From Paenarthrobacter sp. A20 (GTDB taxonomy: Bacteria > Actinomycetota > Actinomycetes > Actinomycetales > Micrococcaceae), in contig NZ_JALJWH010000001.1 of assembly GCF_024168825.1 (NCBI RefSeq), positions 2,356,001-2,420,000 of the forward strand: DNA of 64,000 bases, given 5' to 3'. Positions 37,753 to 47,396 of this stretch are shown here, piece after piece (within the stretch, counting starts at the first letter, position 1; every line of letters begins with the position of its first letter). The position numbers and the translations under genes are program-made. The notes beneath the pieces are model-generated. The model did not search any database. It saw nothing but the letters and a program-made list of their open reading frames with translations, and was not told where the DNA came from.

Positions 37753-38508
37753 GTGGAGTTTTTGAACCAAATGCTCGAGCATGCAGCCGGGCAGCCCTGG
37801 ATATACCCGGTCCTCCTGGTCTTCTTCTTCATTGACGGATTTGCCACCATCCTTCCCAGCGAAACAGCCATCGTGGGTCTCTCGGCGCTGTCCCTTCACA
37901 GCGGAGAACCGAACCTGTGGATCCTGGGCGCCACCGCGCTGGTCGGCGCGATGGCGGGCGACAATATGGCGTACATGCTCGGCCGGAAGATCGGCCTCAC
38001 CCGCTGGAAGTGGATGCGCCGGCCCAAGGTCCAGAAAATGTTTGCCTGGGCGCAGTACGAGCTGGACAAGCGCGGGGCAGTGTTGATTTTCACGGCCCGC
38101 TACATTCCGTGGGGCCGCGTGGCTGTGAACTACGTTGCCGGACAAACAGGTTTTCGCCACCGCACCTTCTTCTGGCTGGACGCGTTCGCCTGCATTACCT
38201 GGGTGGCCTACTCCATTGGCATTGGCCTGCTGGCGGGTCAGTGGGTGCACCACAACCCGCTCCTCGGCGTAGGAATTGCGGTTGCCTTCGCTGTGGTCCT
38301 GGGCATTGTGGTGGATCATGCCCTGCGTTGGTGGCACAAGTACCTGGAAAAGAAGGATATCGCCCGAGGCGCCGCCCCCCGCGAAGATGTGCCCCGCGAA
38401 AATGTCCTCAGCGAAAACGTGCCCCGCGAGGATGCTCCCGTATCAGACGCGTCGGATGCGGTCCGGAAGGCCGTTGCAGGCGTCGACGCCTCCAAGCCTG
38501 CTGGCTAA
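37753..38508 (+). CDS. DedA family membrane protein, second copy, with repeat tail
   Basis: A 251-residue relative of the preceding protein. Core blocks are ILPSETAIVGLSAL, AGDNMAYMLGRKIG and ARYIPWGRVAVNYVAGQ. The C-terminal cytoplasmic tail is longer and carries four five-residue units of the type (A/V)PRE(D/N), encoded by a 15-base tandem repeat. GTG at 37753 is preceded by GAGGAG. Probably arose by duplication of a DedA gene. The promoter is not obvious in the 174-base gap. Confidence 0.85.
   Translation: MEFLNQMLEHAAGQPWIYPVLLVFFFIDGFATILPSETAIVGLSALSLHSGEPNLWILGATALVGAMAGDNMAYMLGRKIGLTRWKWMRRPKVQKMFAWAQYELDKRGAVLIFTARYIPWGRVAVNYVAGQTGFRHRTFFWLDAFACITWVAYSIGIGLLAGQWVHHNPLLGVGIAVAFAVVLGIVVDHALRWWHKYLEKKDIARGAAPREDVPRENVLSENVPREDAPVSDASDAVRKAVAGVDASKPAG
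38374..38433 (+). repeat. 15-base tandem repeat (four units) in the DedA tail
   Basis: Four 15-base units encode APRED, VPREN, VLSEN and VPRED. The third unit is the most diverged. Such repeats can change in copy number by slippage. Confidence 0.7.
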
Positions 38509-38524
38509 GCTCCTGCCGTCCCCC

Positions 38525-38530
38525 TACAGT
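38525..38530 (+). promoter_or_regulatory. -10 box TACAGT of add (leaderless)
   Basis: TACAGT, six bases, then the GTG at 38537. Confidence 0.5.
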
Positions 38531-38536
38531 TAGTAC

Positions 38537-39679
38537 GTGACTGAGCCCATACTTGACGCCGCCCCTGCCCTCGACTTCGATTTGAAGAGCCTCCCCAAGG
38601 TTTCCCTGCACGACCACCTCGATGGAGGCCTACGCCCCGCCACCATCATCGAGCTTGCTGAGGAGGTCGGCCACGCGCTGCCGTCCACCGATCCCGTGGC
38701 GCTGGGCGAATGGTTCCGCGAGTCCGCCGACTCCGGCTCGCTGGTGCGCTACCTCGAGACATTCGACCACACCATTGCCGTCATGCAGACCAAGGAAGGC
38801 CTGTTCAGGGTCGCCAAGGAATTCGTGGAAGACCTCGCCGAGGACGGCGTGGTTTACGGCGAAGTCCGCTGGGCGCCGGAGCAGCACCTGCAGAAGGGCC
38901 TCACCCTCGATGACGTTGTAGAAGCCGTTCAGACCGGCCTCGAAGCCGGAGTGGACGCTGCCGAGGAGCGCGGCCAGCAGATCCAGGTGGGCCAGCTCAT
39001 CACCGCCATGCGCCACGCCGACCGTGGCCAGGAGATTGCCGAACTCGCAGTCCGCCACCGCGCCAACGGCGCGGTCGGCTTTGACATCGCGGGCGCCGAA
39101 GATGGCTTCCTGCCGTCCCGTTTCAAGGAAGCCTTCACCTACCTCGCTGAAAACAACTTCCCCGCCACGGTCCACGCCGGTGAAGCCGCGGGCTTGGAGA
39201 GCATCCAGTCCGCCTTGGTTGATGGCCGCGCCCTCCGCCTGGGCCACGGCGTACGGATTGCCGAGGACATCAGCGTGGAGTTTGAGGACAACTCCGACGA
39301 CGACGGCGAAGACACCATCGGCATGGTGACCATCGGCAGCATTGCGGCTTGGGTCCGCGACCGCGGAATCGCCCTGGAAATCTGCCCGTCGTCCAACCTC
39401 CAGACCGGTGCCATTTCCGGTTTTGGCGACGGCATCGAAAGCCACCCGGTGGACATGCTCTTCCAGTTGGGCTTCAACGTCACCATCAACACGGATAACC
39501 GCCTGATGAGTGGCGTCACCCTGACGGACGAATTCGAACTGCTCGTGGAGACCTTCGACTACGACCTCGATGACCTGCTCGAGCTGACGCTCAACGCTGC
39601 CGAAGCAGCCTTCCTGCCGCTGGACGAGCGTGAAGCCTTGGTTGAGTACATCAACGATGCCTACGCCAACCTCGGCTAA
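38537..39679 (+). CDS. add: Adenosine deaminase
   Basis: A 380-residue zinc enzyme with a TIM-barrel fold that converts adenosine and deoxyadenosine to the inosines. VSLHDHLDGGLRP gives His25 and His27 as metal ligands. TVHAGEAAG near residue 213 has the third His and the catalytic Glu region. LGHGVRI and ICPSSNLQTG follow, and NTDNRLMSG near 318 has the metal-binding Asp. GTG at 38537 follows TACAGT by six bases. It complements cdd and deoA as a purine salvage step. Confidence 0.93.
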   Translation: MTEPILDAAPALDFDLKSLPKVSLHDHLDGGLRPATIIELAEEVGHALPSTDPVALGEWFRESADSGSLVRYLETFDHTIAVMQTKEGLFRVAKEFVEDLAEDGVVYGEVRWAPEQHLQKGLTLDDVVEAVQTGLEAGVDAAEERGQQIQVGQLITAMRHADRGQEIAELAVRHRANGAVGFDIAGAEDGFLPSRFKEAFTYLAENNFPATVHAGEAAGLESIQSALVDGRALRLGHGVRIAEDISVEFEDNSDDDGEDTIGMVTIGSIAAWVRDRGIALEICPSSNLQTGAISGFGDGIESHPVDMLFQLGFNVTINTDNRLMSGVTLTDEFELLVETFDYDLDDLLELTLNAAEAAFLPLDEREALVEYINDAYANLG

Positions 39680-40409
39680 CAACGCCGACGGACCCGCGGA
39701 CCTGATGGGTGGGCCCACGGCAGCGGGGGTCCCCGGCCGGGCTTGCGGGGTCGGGGAGCTGCTGGGGACAGTTGCCGCGCTGCGTGAGCATTGCCCCTGG
39801 ATGGGTGCGCTGACGCACGAGTCGCTGGTGGAGTACCTGATCGAGGAAGCCTACGAAGTGGTGGATTCGATAGAAGCCGGTGACTCCCCGGCGAGGGACA
39901 GCGAGCTCCGCGGCGAGCTGGGCGATGTGCTGCTACAGGTAGTGCTTCATGCCCGGCTCGCCGAGGAGCGCGGCAGCTTCGACTTTGACGCCGTGGCGCG
40001 CGGAATCAACGCCAAGATGGTCCGCCGGAACGGGCACGTCTTCAAGGCGGACGGTTCCCTGCAGGAGAGTTTCCCGGCCAGTGTCGAGGAAATCATCGTC
40101 ACGTGGGACGCCGCTAAACGTGCGGAGAAGCCGGAGCGGAAAGATCCCTTTGAGGGCATTCCGCCGCACCTTCCGGCGTTGGCAGCGGCTCAGAAGTCCT
40201 TGGATCGTGCGGTACGCGCAGGCTTGGACGTCGACGCACAAGGCGCGATGTCCGCCGTCGTAGTTCCTGTCATTCCTGCCTCGGAAGAGGCGCTCGGGGA
40301 GCTGCTGCTCGCCATCGTTGCCGGTGCCCGGGAACAAGGATTCGACGCCGAACGGGCCCTCCGTTCCGCAGTTCGATCGTTTCAGAACAGCCAAGCACAG
40401 CCTTCATGA
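39657..40409 (+). CDS. mazG: MazG-type nucleoside triphosphate pyrophosphohydrolase
   Basis: An all-alpha NTP pyrophosphatase that hydrolyses (d)NTPs to monophosphates and may remove non-canonical nucleotides. EEAYEVVDSIE and ELGDVLLQVVLHA (roughly residues 71-81 and 95-107) carry the Glu/Asp metal-binding pattern; KMVRRNGHVF is also typical. The second half is diverged, so probably only one active domain. The start is uncertain: ATG 39657 lies inside the end of add, and ATG 39705 is 16 codons later; neither has a clear ribosome site. Only short relative to E. coli MazG by ~13 residues. Confidence 0.85.
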   Translation: MPTPTSANNADGPADLMGGPTAAGVPGRACGVGELLGTVAALREHCPWMGALTHESLVEYLIEEAYEVVDSIEAGDSPARDSELRGELGDVLLQVVLHARLAEERGSFDFDAVARGINAKMVRRNGHVFKADGSLQESFPASVEEIIVTWDAAKRAEKPERKDPFEGIPPHLPALAAAQKSLDRAVRAGLDVDAQGAMSAVVVPVIPASEEALGELLLAIVAGAREQGFDAERALRSAVRSFQNSQAQPS

Positions 40410-40441
40410 CGTGAGCCGTTGGAATCCGTGCCGTAACCTAA

Positions 40442-41806
<1,365 letters not shown>

Positions 41807-41824
41807 CCTTCAGCGAAAACACGT

Positions 41825-41868
41825 AACCGGTGGCTATGGTGGAATGACCATGGCCACCGGTTCTGTTT
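41825..41868 (+). terminator. Terminator after eno
   Basis: Sixteen-base arms (AACCGGTGGCTATGGT / ACCATGGCCACCGGTT, one G-U pair), a six-base loop, then CTGTTT. Confidence 0.8.
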
Positions 41869-41938
41869 AACGCGGGCCAGGTCAGCAACAGCAAGCGCAG
41901 CAACCCGCCAGGCAAGCACCGGGCATTACAGGAGTGTC

Positions 41939-42691
41939 ATGGCCACCCGTCGTCCAAAGGTACCCAGGGCCGACGCCCTTGGCGGCCCTTCCGGTACAGG
42001 CCGCCCATCCAGCGAAACGCGGACCGCCGGCGCTGGTCCGCGGACTGCAGCCAAGAGTGCGGCCGGCACAGGTTCGACCGAGTCTGGTTCCGATGGCGGC
42101 GATGTCATCAAAGCCGAGTTCGGCGGCACGCGATCCACGCCAAAACCGTCGACGCCGGCAGGTGGCAGCAAGATTCCGACGGGCAGGAAGCCCTCGGCGT
42201 CCACTGCTGGAAAGGCCACCTCCAAGGCCACCCCAAAGACCAATGACAAGGCCTCCAGCAAACCGAAGCCCGCGGCCAAGGACGATCGCGACGTCGATCC
42301 CGTACCAGCCAAGGCGTTTTCCGGCAGGATGCTGGCGCTGGCGGTCGTGATGATAGCCATCACCATCATGCTTGCCCCCACGGTCAAGATTTTCCTGGAG
42401 AAGCGCGCCGAAATTTCGGCGCTGGAGGCCGAGATTGCCGACCGGAAAGCAGAGCAAACCGAGCTGAACAAACAGCTTTCCCGGTGGCAGGACCCCAACT
42501 ACGTGAAACAACAGGCCCGCGACCGCATTAACATGGTTATGCCGGGTGAAACGGGATACTGGGTGTTTGGGGGAGAAGAAGCCGCCGGCACGCCGGGTGG
42601 CCGCACCGGCTCCGGATCGTCTGCCAACCCGGAGAATCTGCCCTGGGTCGATGCCCTCTGGGAGTCAATCAGACGATCGGCAACTGACTAG
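41939..42691 (+). CDS. Septum formation initiator protein (DivIC/FtsB-like)
   Basis: A 250-residue single-pass divisome protein. A long, low-complexity cytoplasmic N terminus (Ala, Thr, Pro, Lys, Ser rich, ~128 residues) leads to one transmembrane helix (about 131-152), then a coiled coil (EKRAEISALEAEIADRKAEQ, about 154-182) and the DivIC signature YVKQQARDRINMVMPGE. The family stabilises FtsL/FtsQ at the septum. ATG at 41939 has AGGAG upstream. The N terminus is much longer than in E. coli FtsB (~100 residues in total), as is usual in actinobacteria. Confidence 0.9.
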   Translation: MATRRPKVPRADALGGPSGTGRPSSETRTAGAGPRTAAKSAAGTGSTESGSDGGDVIKAEFGGTRSTPKPSTPAGGSKIPTGRKPSASTAGKATSKATPKTNDKASSKPKPAAKDDRDVDPVPAKAFSGRMLALAVVMIAITIMLAPTVKIFLEKRAEISALEAEIADRKAEQTELNKQLSRWQDPNYVKQQARDRINMVMPGETGYWVFGGEEAAGTPGGRTGSGSSANPENLPWVDALWESIRRSATD

Positions 42692-42720
42692 AAGCGGTGC
42701 CCGCCGCCGTCGTGTCCGCA

Positions 42721-43443
42721 ATGGACACGGCAACAAGGGCAGGAAGGTTGGCAGCGCAAGTGGAAGAGAACACGGCAGCCATGCCGCAGGAATCCCGCCA
42801 GCCATCAGCACACGATCTTGAGGTCCTCAGCCGCCAGCTCGGCCGGCCGGTCCGGGATGTCGTTGAGATCCCTGCACGGTGCGTCTGCGGCAATCCGCTG
42901 GTGGCGGCCACTGCGCCACGGCTCAGCAACGGAACACCGTTCCCCACCACGTTCTACCTGACCCACCCGGTCATCACCTCCGCGGTGTCGCGGCTGGAAG
43001 CGGGCGGCTTGATGAACGAGATGAATGACCGGCTGGCCGCTGACCAAGAGTTGGCGGGCACCTACCAAAGCGCCCACGAGGCCTATCTTCAGGCCCGGAA
43101 CGACATCGCCGACCGCTCCGGGACCGGTGCGGTGCCCGAAATTGACGGCATCTCCGCCGGTGGCATGCCCACCCGCGTGAAGTGCCTGCATGTCCTGGTT
43201 GGCCACTCGTTGGCCGCAGGGCCGGGCGTCAACCCGTTGGGGGACGAGGCCCTGGAGTCCATCACCGAATGGTGGACCAAGGACCGCTGCTACTGCGACG
43301 GCGCCTGGGACACAGCGGGAGAGGCTCCTTCGCGCGACCTGAGCCGGCACGGCCCGCAGGGATTGCCGGACATCGTTGGACGCCCTGCGCCGGTGCGGAA
43401 ATCGAAGACGGACATGTCAGGCCACCAGAAAGGCACTGCATGA
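42721..43443 (+). CDS. DUF501 domain protein
   Basis: A ~240-residue protein. DLEVLSRQLGRPVRDVVEI, CVCGNPLVAATAPRL, FPTTFYLTHP, GGMPTRVKCLHVLVGHSLA and CYCDGAW are the family's conserved blocks; the Cys pairs suggest a metal site. Function unknown, but its place between divIC and ppx is conserved in actinobacteria. The start is uncertain: GTG 42697, ATG 42721, GTG 42760 and ATG 42781 are all in frame before the first conserved block. It overlaps ppx by 4 bases. Confidence 0.85.
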   Translation: MDTATRAGRLAAQVEENTAAMPQESRQPSAHDLEVLSRQLGRPVRDVVEIPARCVCGNPLVAATAPRLSNGTPFPTTFYLTHPVITSAVSRLEAGGLMNEMNDRLAADQELAGTYQSAHEAYLQARNDIADRSGTGAVPEIDGISAGGMPTRVKCLHVLVGHSLAAGPGVNPLGDEALESITEWWTKDRCYCDGAWDTAGEAPSRDLSRHGPQGLPDIVGRPAPVRKSKTDMSGHQKGTA

Positions 43444-44396
43444 GCCGCGTGGCAGCGATCGACTGCGGAACCAACTCGATCCGCCTCCTCATCGCCGATG
43501 CTTCGGCCGGCCGGGCATCGGGCCCCTTGGCTGACGTCGTCCGTGAAATGCGGGTGGTTCGCCTGGGCCAGGGCGTTGATGCCACGGGCGAACTTGCCCC
43601 CGAAGCCCTGGAACGTACGTTCGCTGCAACACGTGACTACGCCGAACTCATCAAGGTGCACGGCGCCGGGCGGGTCCGTTTCGCCGCGACGTCAGCCACC
43701 CGTGACGCCCGCAACCGCCAGGTCTTCGTGGACGGCATCCGGGACCTCCTGGGTGTGGAACCGGAGGTGATTTCCGGTGAAGAAGAAGCCGCGCTGTCAT
43801 TTGCCGGTGCCAGCAGCGTCCTGCCGGCGACGGGACAGGACCCCATCCTCGTGGTGGACCTCGGCGGTGGCAGCACCGAGTTCGTCCTGGGCGACGCCGA
43901 CGGCGTGATCGCGGCCCGCTCGGTGGATATCGGCTGTGTGAGGCTTACTGAACGTCACCTTCGCAGCGATCCGCCCACGCAAGCGCAAATCGCCGCAGCC
44001 GAGGCCGACGTCGATGCCGCATTGGACCTTGCCGCGCAGGCGGTGCCGCTTGACCGCGCCACAGCTGTGGTGGGCGTGGCCGGTTCCATCACTACGATTA
44101 CGGCGCACGCGCTCGGCTTGAGCGAATACCAGCCGGACCGGATCCATGGTGCGTCACTGGATCTTGAGACCATCAGTGATGCCTGCACCAACCTGCTGGA
44201 AATGACGCGGGAGGAGCGCGCCAGGCTTCCCTACATGCATCCCGGCCGCGTGGACGTCATTGGCGCGGGCGCCTTGGTGTGGCGCCGGATCCTGGACCGC
44301 TTGGCCAGCGTCAGCGACGGCAGGATCACTACTGCCGTCTCCAGTGAGCACGACATCCTGGACGGCATCGCACTGAGCATCCGGGACGCCGAATGA
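43440..44396 (+). CDS. ppx: Exopolyphosphatase/Ppx-GppA family phosphatase
   Basis: A 318-residue ASKHA-fold enzyme that removes terminal phosphate from polyphosphate or pppGpp. VAAIDCGTNSIRLLIAD at the N terminus is the first phosphate loop. RFAATSATRDARNR and ISGEEEAALSF carry the catalytic Glu, and VVDLGGGSTEF is the second phosphate loop. It is a short form that lacks the HD domain of E. coli Ppx/GppA. The ATG overlaps the DUF501 stop, and its own stop overlaps the subtilase start. Confidence 0.92.
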   Translation: MSRVAAIDCGTNSIRLLIADASAGRASGPLADVVREMRVVRLGQGVDATGELAPEALERTFAATRDYAELIKVHGAGRVRFAATSATRDARNRQVFVDGIRDLLGVEPEVISGEEEAALSFAGASSVLPATGQDPILVVDLGGGSTEFVLGDADGVIAARSVDIGCVRLTERHLRSDPPTQAQIAAAEADVDAALDLAAQAVPLDRATAVVGVAGSITTITAHALGLSEYQPDRIHGASLDLETISDACTNLLEMTREERARLPYMHPGRVDVIGAGALVWRRILDRLASVSDGRITTAVSSEHDILDGIALSIRDAE

Positions 44397-45784
44397 CGTT
44401 GCGTTTTCGCCGCACCGTCTCCGCTGCCCTTGCCACAGCACTGGCAGGCGGGGCGCTGGCGGGTGCATTGTTGACCGCTCCTGCCGCTACCGCTGACGCG
44501 TGGCGGGACAAAGAGTTCTGGCTTAAGGAATCCGGTGTTACCAACGCCTGGCAGGTTTCCAAGGGCGCGGGAGTCAAGGTTGCCATCATCGATAGCGGCA
44601 TTGACGGGAACCACCCGGACCTCAAAGGCGTGGTGGTCGGCGGAACCGATGTCTCGGGAGCCGGGGCACCCAACGGGCAGAAGAGCATCGGCGCCAAGAC
44701 CGAGCATGGGACCCTGGTTGCCACGATGCTCGCCGGGCGCGGTCATACGACCCCCACGGCATCGCCGTCACCGAGTGCTTCGGCGAGTCCGCCCGGACCA
44801 CCGACTGTCCCGCCTGCCGGGGGACCGGACGGGATCACCGGCGTCGCGCCTGAAGCTGAAATCCTTGCAGTTTCAACCTGGCTCGGGTCACCCAATCCCG
44901 GTGGCAAAACAGATCAGGAACAGATTCCGGATGCTGTGCGATGGGCAGTGGACAACGGCGCCAAGGTCATCAACATCTCGCTCGGCAGTACCTCGCCGGA
45001 CTGGCCGCAGAGCTGGGACGCGGCATTCCTCTACGCCGAGCAGAAGGATGTGGTGATCGTTGCTGCGGCGGGCAACCGCGTGGGCGGTAACGTGCAGGTC
45101 GGGGCCCCGGCGACCATTCCCGGTGTCCTGACGGTCGCCGGGCTCGACGGCGAGGGGCGCGCCAGCGTGGATTCCTCGTCGCAGGGCATCAGCATTGGCG
45201 TGGCGGCACCGGCCGAGAACCTGGTGGGCGGCATTCCTGGAGGTGGGTACGCCGAATGGGCAGGCACCTCCGGCGCGGCCCCCATCGTTTCCGGTGTTGC
45301 TGCCCTCATCCGGTCCAAGTGGCCGGAGATGAGCGCCACCCAGGTCATCAACAGGATTGTCACCACCGCAAAGGATGCGGGAGTTCCGGGCAAGGATCCG
45401 CTGTACGGCTACGGCATCCTGAATGCCGAGGCAGCGTTGAAGAGTGAGGTACCGACGGCCAGCAGCAACCCCCTTGGTTCCATCGCCGACTGGATCCGTG
45501 TCCACCGCCGGGGCGACTTCAGCACGCCATCGCAGGCGCCGGTCGCGAGCCCCACCAGCGCAGCGCCCACGCTGGCCGACCCGACCGTTCCCGCTGCGAA
45601 GACGCCGGCGACCGTCGATGACGCCCTCCCTGCCGCCGTCGTGCTTGGCTTTGGAGCGCTGTTCATTGCCCTCGTGACGGGTGCTGCGATCCAACTGCGC
45701 AAGGTCTCCAGGAACCCTCCGGCTGTTCCCGAAGAAGCCGAAACGGGTGCTCTTTTGAAGGTGGATCCGCCCGCCAGGAAGTAG
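44393..45784 (+). CDS. Membrane-anchored subtilisin-like protease (mycosin-like)
   Basis: A 463-residue S8 serine protease. It has a signal peptide (cleavage near ATADA, residue ~35), the catalytic triad Asp67 (AIIDSGID), His105 (EHGTLVA) and Ser293 (GTSGAAPIVS), with Asn228 as oxyanion residue. A C-terminal transmembrane helix (about 412-433) and a short basic tail give the type I topology of mycosins (MycP). A Pro/Ser-rich insert at ~119-146 follows the His strand. There are no ESX secretion genes in the window, so MycP function is not implied; the substrate is unknown. It overlaps ppx by 4 bases. Confidence 0.87.
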   Translation: MTLRFRRTVSAALATALAGGALAGALLTAPAATADAWRDKEFWLKESGVTNAWQVSKGAGVKVAIIDSGIDGNHPDLKGVVVGGTDVSGAGAPNGQKSIGAKTEHGTLVATMLAGRGHTTPTASPSPSASASPPGPPTVPPAGGPDGITGVAPEAEILAVSTWLGSPNPGGKTDQEQIPDAVRWAVDNGAKVINISLGSTSPDWPQSWDAAFLYAEQKDVVIVAAAGNRVGGNVQVGAPATIPGVLTVAGLDGEGRASVDSSSQGISIGVAAPAENLVGGIPGGGYAEWAGTSGAAPIVSGVAALIRSKWPEMSATQVINRIVTTAKDAGVPGKDPLYGYGILNAEAALKSEVPTASSNPLGSIADWIRVHRRGDFSTPSQAPVASPTSAAPTLADPTVPAAKTPATVDDALPAAVVLGFGALFIALVTGAAIQLRKVSRNPPAVPEEAETGALLKVDPPARK

Positions 45785-45810
45785 TTAGTGAAGATTTTCA
45801 CAAAGTACTG

Positions 45811-45816
45811 TACTCT
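45811..45816 (+). promoter_or_regulatory. -10 box TACTCT of ndh (leaderless)
   Basis: TACTCT, six bases, then the ATG at 45823. Confidence 0.5.
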
Positions 45817-45822
45817 GGATTC

Positions 45823-47277
45823 ATGGCAACCACCCCTGAGCTCATTGACCGTCCCCGGGTCCTCGTCGTCGGCGGCGGTTACGTCGGCCTGTACGTAGCC
45901 CTCAAACTGCAGAAGAAGATCGCGAACGCGGGCGGCATCGTCACCGTCGTTGATCCACTGCCGTACATGACCTACCAGCCCTTCCTTCCGGAGGTGGCCG
46001 GTGGCAACATCGAGGCACGCCACGCCGTCGTCTCCCACCGCCAGCACCTGAAGCAGACTGAGCTCATCCAGGGCCGCGTCACCAGCATCGACCACGCCAA
46101 CCGGACTGCGGTCATCGCACCGTCCGATGGCGGCGAGAACTTCGAAATCCCGTACTTCGACGTTGTCATCGCAGCAGGCGCCATCACCCGTACCTTCCCC
46201 ATCAAGGGCCTCGCGGACAAGGGCATCGGCCTGAAGACCATCGAGGAAGCCGTTGCACTGCGCAACAAGGTCCTGGAGCGCATTGAAGCCGCTTCCACCA
46301 TGACGGACCCGGCGGAACGCGCCAAGGCACTGACCTTCGTGGTTGTCGGTGGCGGCTTTGCCGGCATCGAGTGCCTCACCGAAATGGAAGACCTCGCCCG
46401 CGCCGCAGTCCGCAACAACCCGCGCATCCGCCAGGAAGAAGTCCGCTTCATCCTCGTCGAAGCCATGGGCCGCATCATGCCCGAGGTCACCGCTTCGCAG
46501 GCCGAATGGGTTGTGGAGCACCTCCGCAGCCGCGGCATCGAAGTACTCCTGAACACCTCCCTTGACAGCGCCGAGGGCAACCTCAAGCTGATCAACCTCC
46601 CGGACAAGACCCCGGCGCAGGAAGTTGAAGCAGACACCCTGGTTTGGGCTGCCGGCGTGCAGGCCAACCCGATGATCCGCTCCACCGACTTCCCGCTGGA
46701 ACCGCGTGGCCGCGTCCGCGTCCTCCCGGACCTGCGCATCGCAGGCGACGAAGGCATCGTGGAGAACGCCTGGGCAGCCGGCGACATCGCCGCTGTTCCG
46801 GACCTTACGGGCAAGGGCCTGCCGGACGGTACCTGCGTCCCCAACGCCCAGCACGCTCTTCGTCAGGCCAAGAAGCTCGCCAAGAACCTGTGGGCTTCAC
46901 GCTGGGACAAGCCGCTGCACGACTACAAGCACAAGAACCTTGGTGCTGTTGCCGGCTTCGGCGAGTGGAAGGGTGTTGCCAATATCAACCTGCTCGGCCG
47001 CATCGGCCTCAAGGGCGGCCTCGCCTGGTTGGCGCACCGTGGTTACCACGGCATGGCCATGCCCACGGTTGAGCGCAAGTTCCGCGTTGTCTTCGGCTGG
47101 ATCCTGGCCTTCTTCGCAGGCCGCGACACCACGCAGCTGATCGATCTCGACAACCCGCGCGGTGCCTTCGTGGCCGCAGCGACGCCGGCTCCCAAGCCCG
47201 CTGCCGCTCCGGCTCCTGTAGAAGCCAAGCCTGTTGCCGAAGAAGTCAAGACTCCGGTCACTGCTGACGCCAAGTAG
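45823..47277 (+). CDS. ndh: Type II NADH dehydrogenase
   Basis: A 484-residue single-subunit membrane-associated flavoenzyme that passes electrons from NADH to the quinone pool without pumping protons. VLVVGGGYVGLYVAL near residue 13 is the FAD site, and FVVVGGGFAGIECLTEM the NADH site. AWAAGDIAAVP and CVPNAQHALRQAKKLAKNL are the C-terminal FAD/quinone-side blocks. The tail is Ala/Pro/Lys-rich low complexity (PAPKPAAAPAPVEAK). It has its own -10 box and terminator, so it is transcribed alone. It works with the sdhCDAB complex in the same respiratory chain. Confidence 0.93.
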   Translation: MATTPELIDRPRVLVVGGGYVGLYVALKLQKKIANAGGIVTVVDPLPYMTYQPFLPEVAGGNIEARHAVVSHRQHLKQTELIQGRVTSIDHANRTAVIAPSDGGENFEIPYFDVVIAAGAITRTFPIKGLADKGIGLKTIEEAVALRNKVLERIEAASTMTDPAERAKALTFVVVGGGFAGIECLTEMEDLARAAVRNNPRIRQEEVRFILVEAMGRIMPEVTASQAEWVVEHLRSRGIEVLLNTSLDSAEGNLKLINLPDKTPAQEVEADTLVWAAGVQANPMIRSTDFPLEPRGRVRVLPDLRIAGDEGIVENAWAAGDIAAVPDLTGKGLPDGTCVPNAQHALRQAKKLAKNLWASRWDKPLHDYKHKNLGAVAGFGEWKGVANINLLGRIGLKGGLAWLAHRGYHGMAMPTVERKFRVVFGWILAFFAGRDTTQLIDLDNPRGAFVAAATPAPKPAAAPAPVEAKPVAEEVKTPVTADAK

Positions 47278-47301
47278 TTCACGCACGACTGGTTCACGCA
47301 C

Positions 47302-47345
47302 GACGGCGGCCGCCCCCTTTCAGGGAGTGGTCGCCGTCGGCGTTT
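47302..47345 (+). terminator. Terminator after ndh
   Basis: GACGGCGGCCGC pairs with GTGGTCGCCGTC (two G-U pairs), followed by GGCGTTT. A 13-base direct repeat (GTTCACGCACGAC, twice) lies just upstream at 47278-47305. Confidence 0.65.
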
Positions 47346-47384
47346 AAGCAGTAGCGTTACGGTGGTCGCGGGTCATTGCGCCCC

Positions 47385-47390
47385 TAGACT
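47385..47390 (+). promoter_or_regulatory. -10 box TAGACT of the ACT-GNAT gene (leaderless)
   Basis: TAGACT, six bases, then the ATG at 47397. Confidence 0.5.
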
Positions 47391-47396
47391 GTCTTC

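Noticed and set aside
44393..45784. Type VII secretion locus
   Set aside because: Only the protease resembles a mycosin; there is no EccB, EccC, EccD or WXG100 gene nearby.
47278..47305. 13-base direct repeat (GTTCACGCACGAC twice) as an insertion target duplication
   Set aside because: The copies are separated by two bases only with nothing between them, so simple local duplication is the better explanation.
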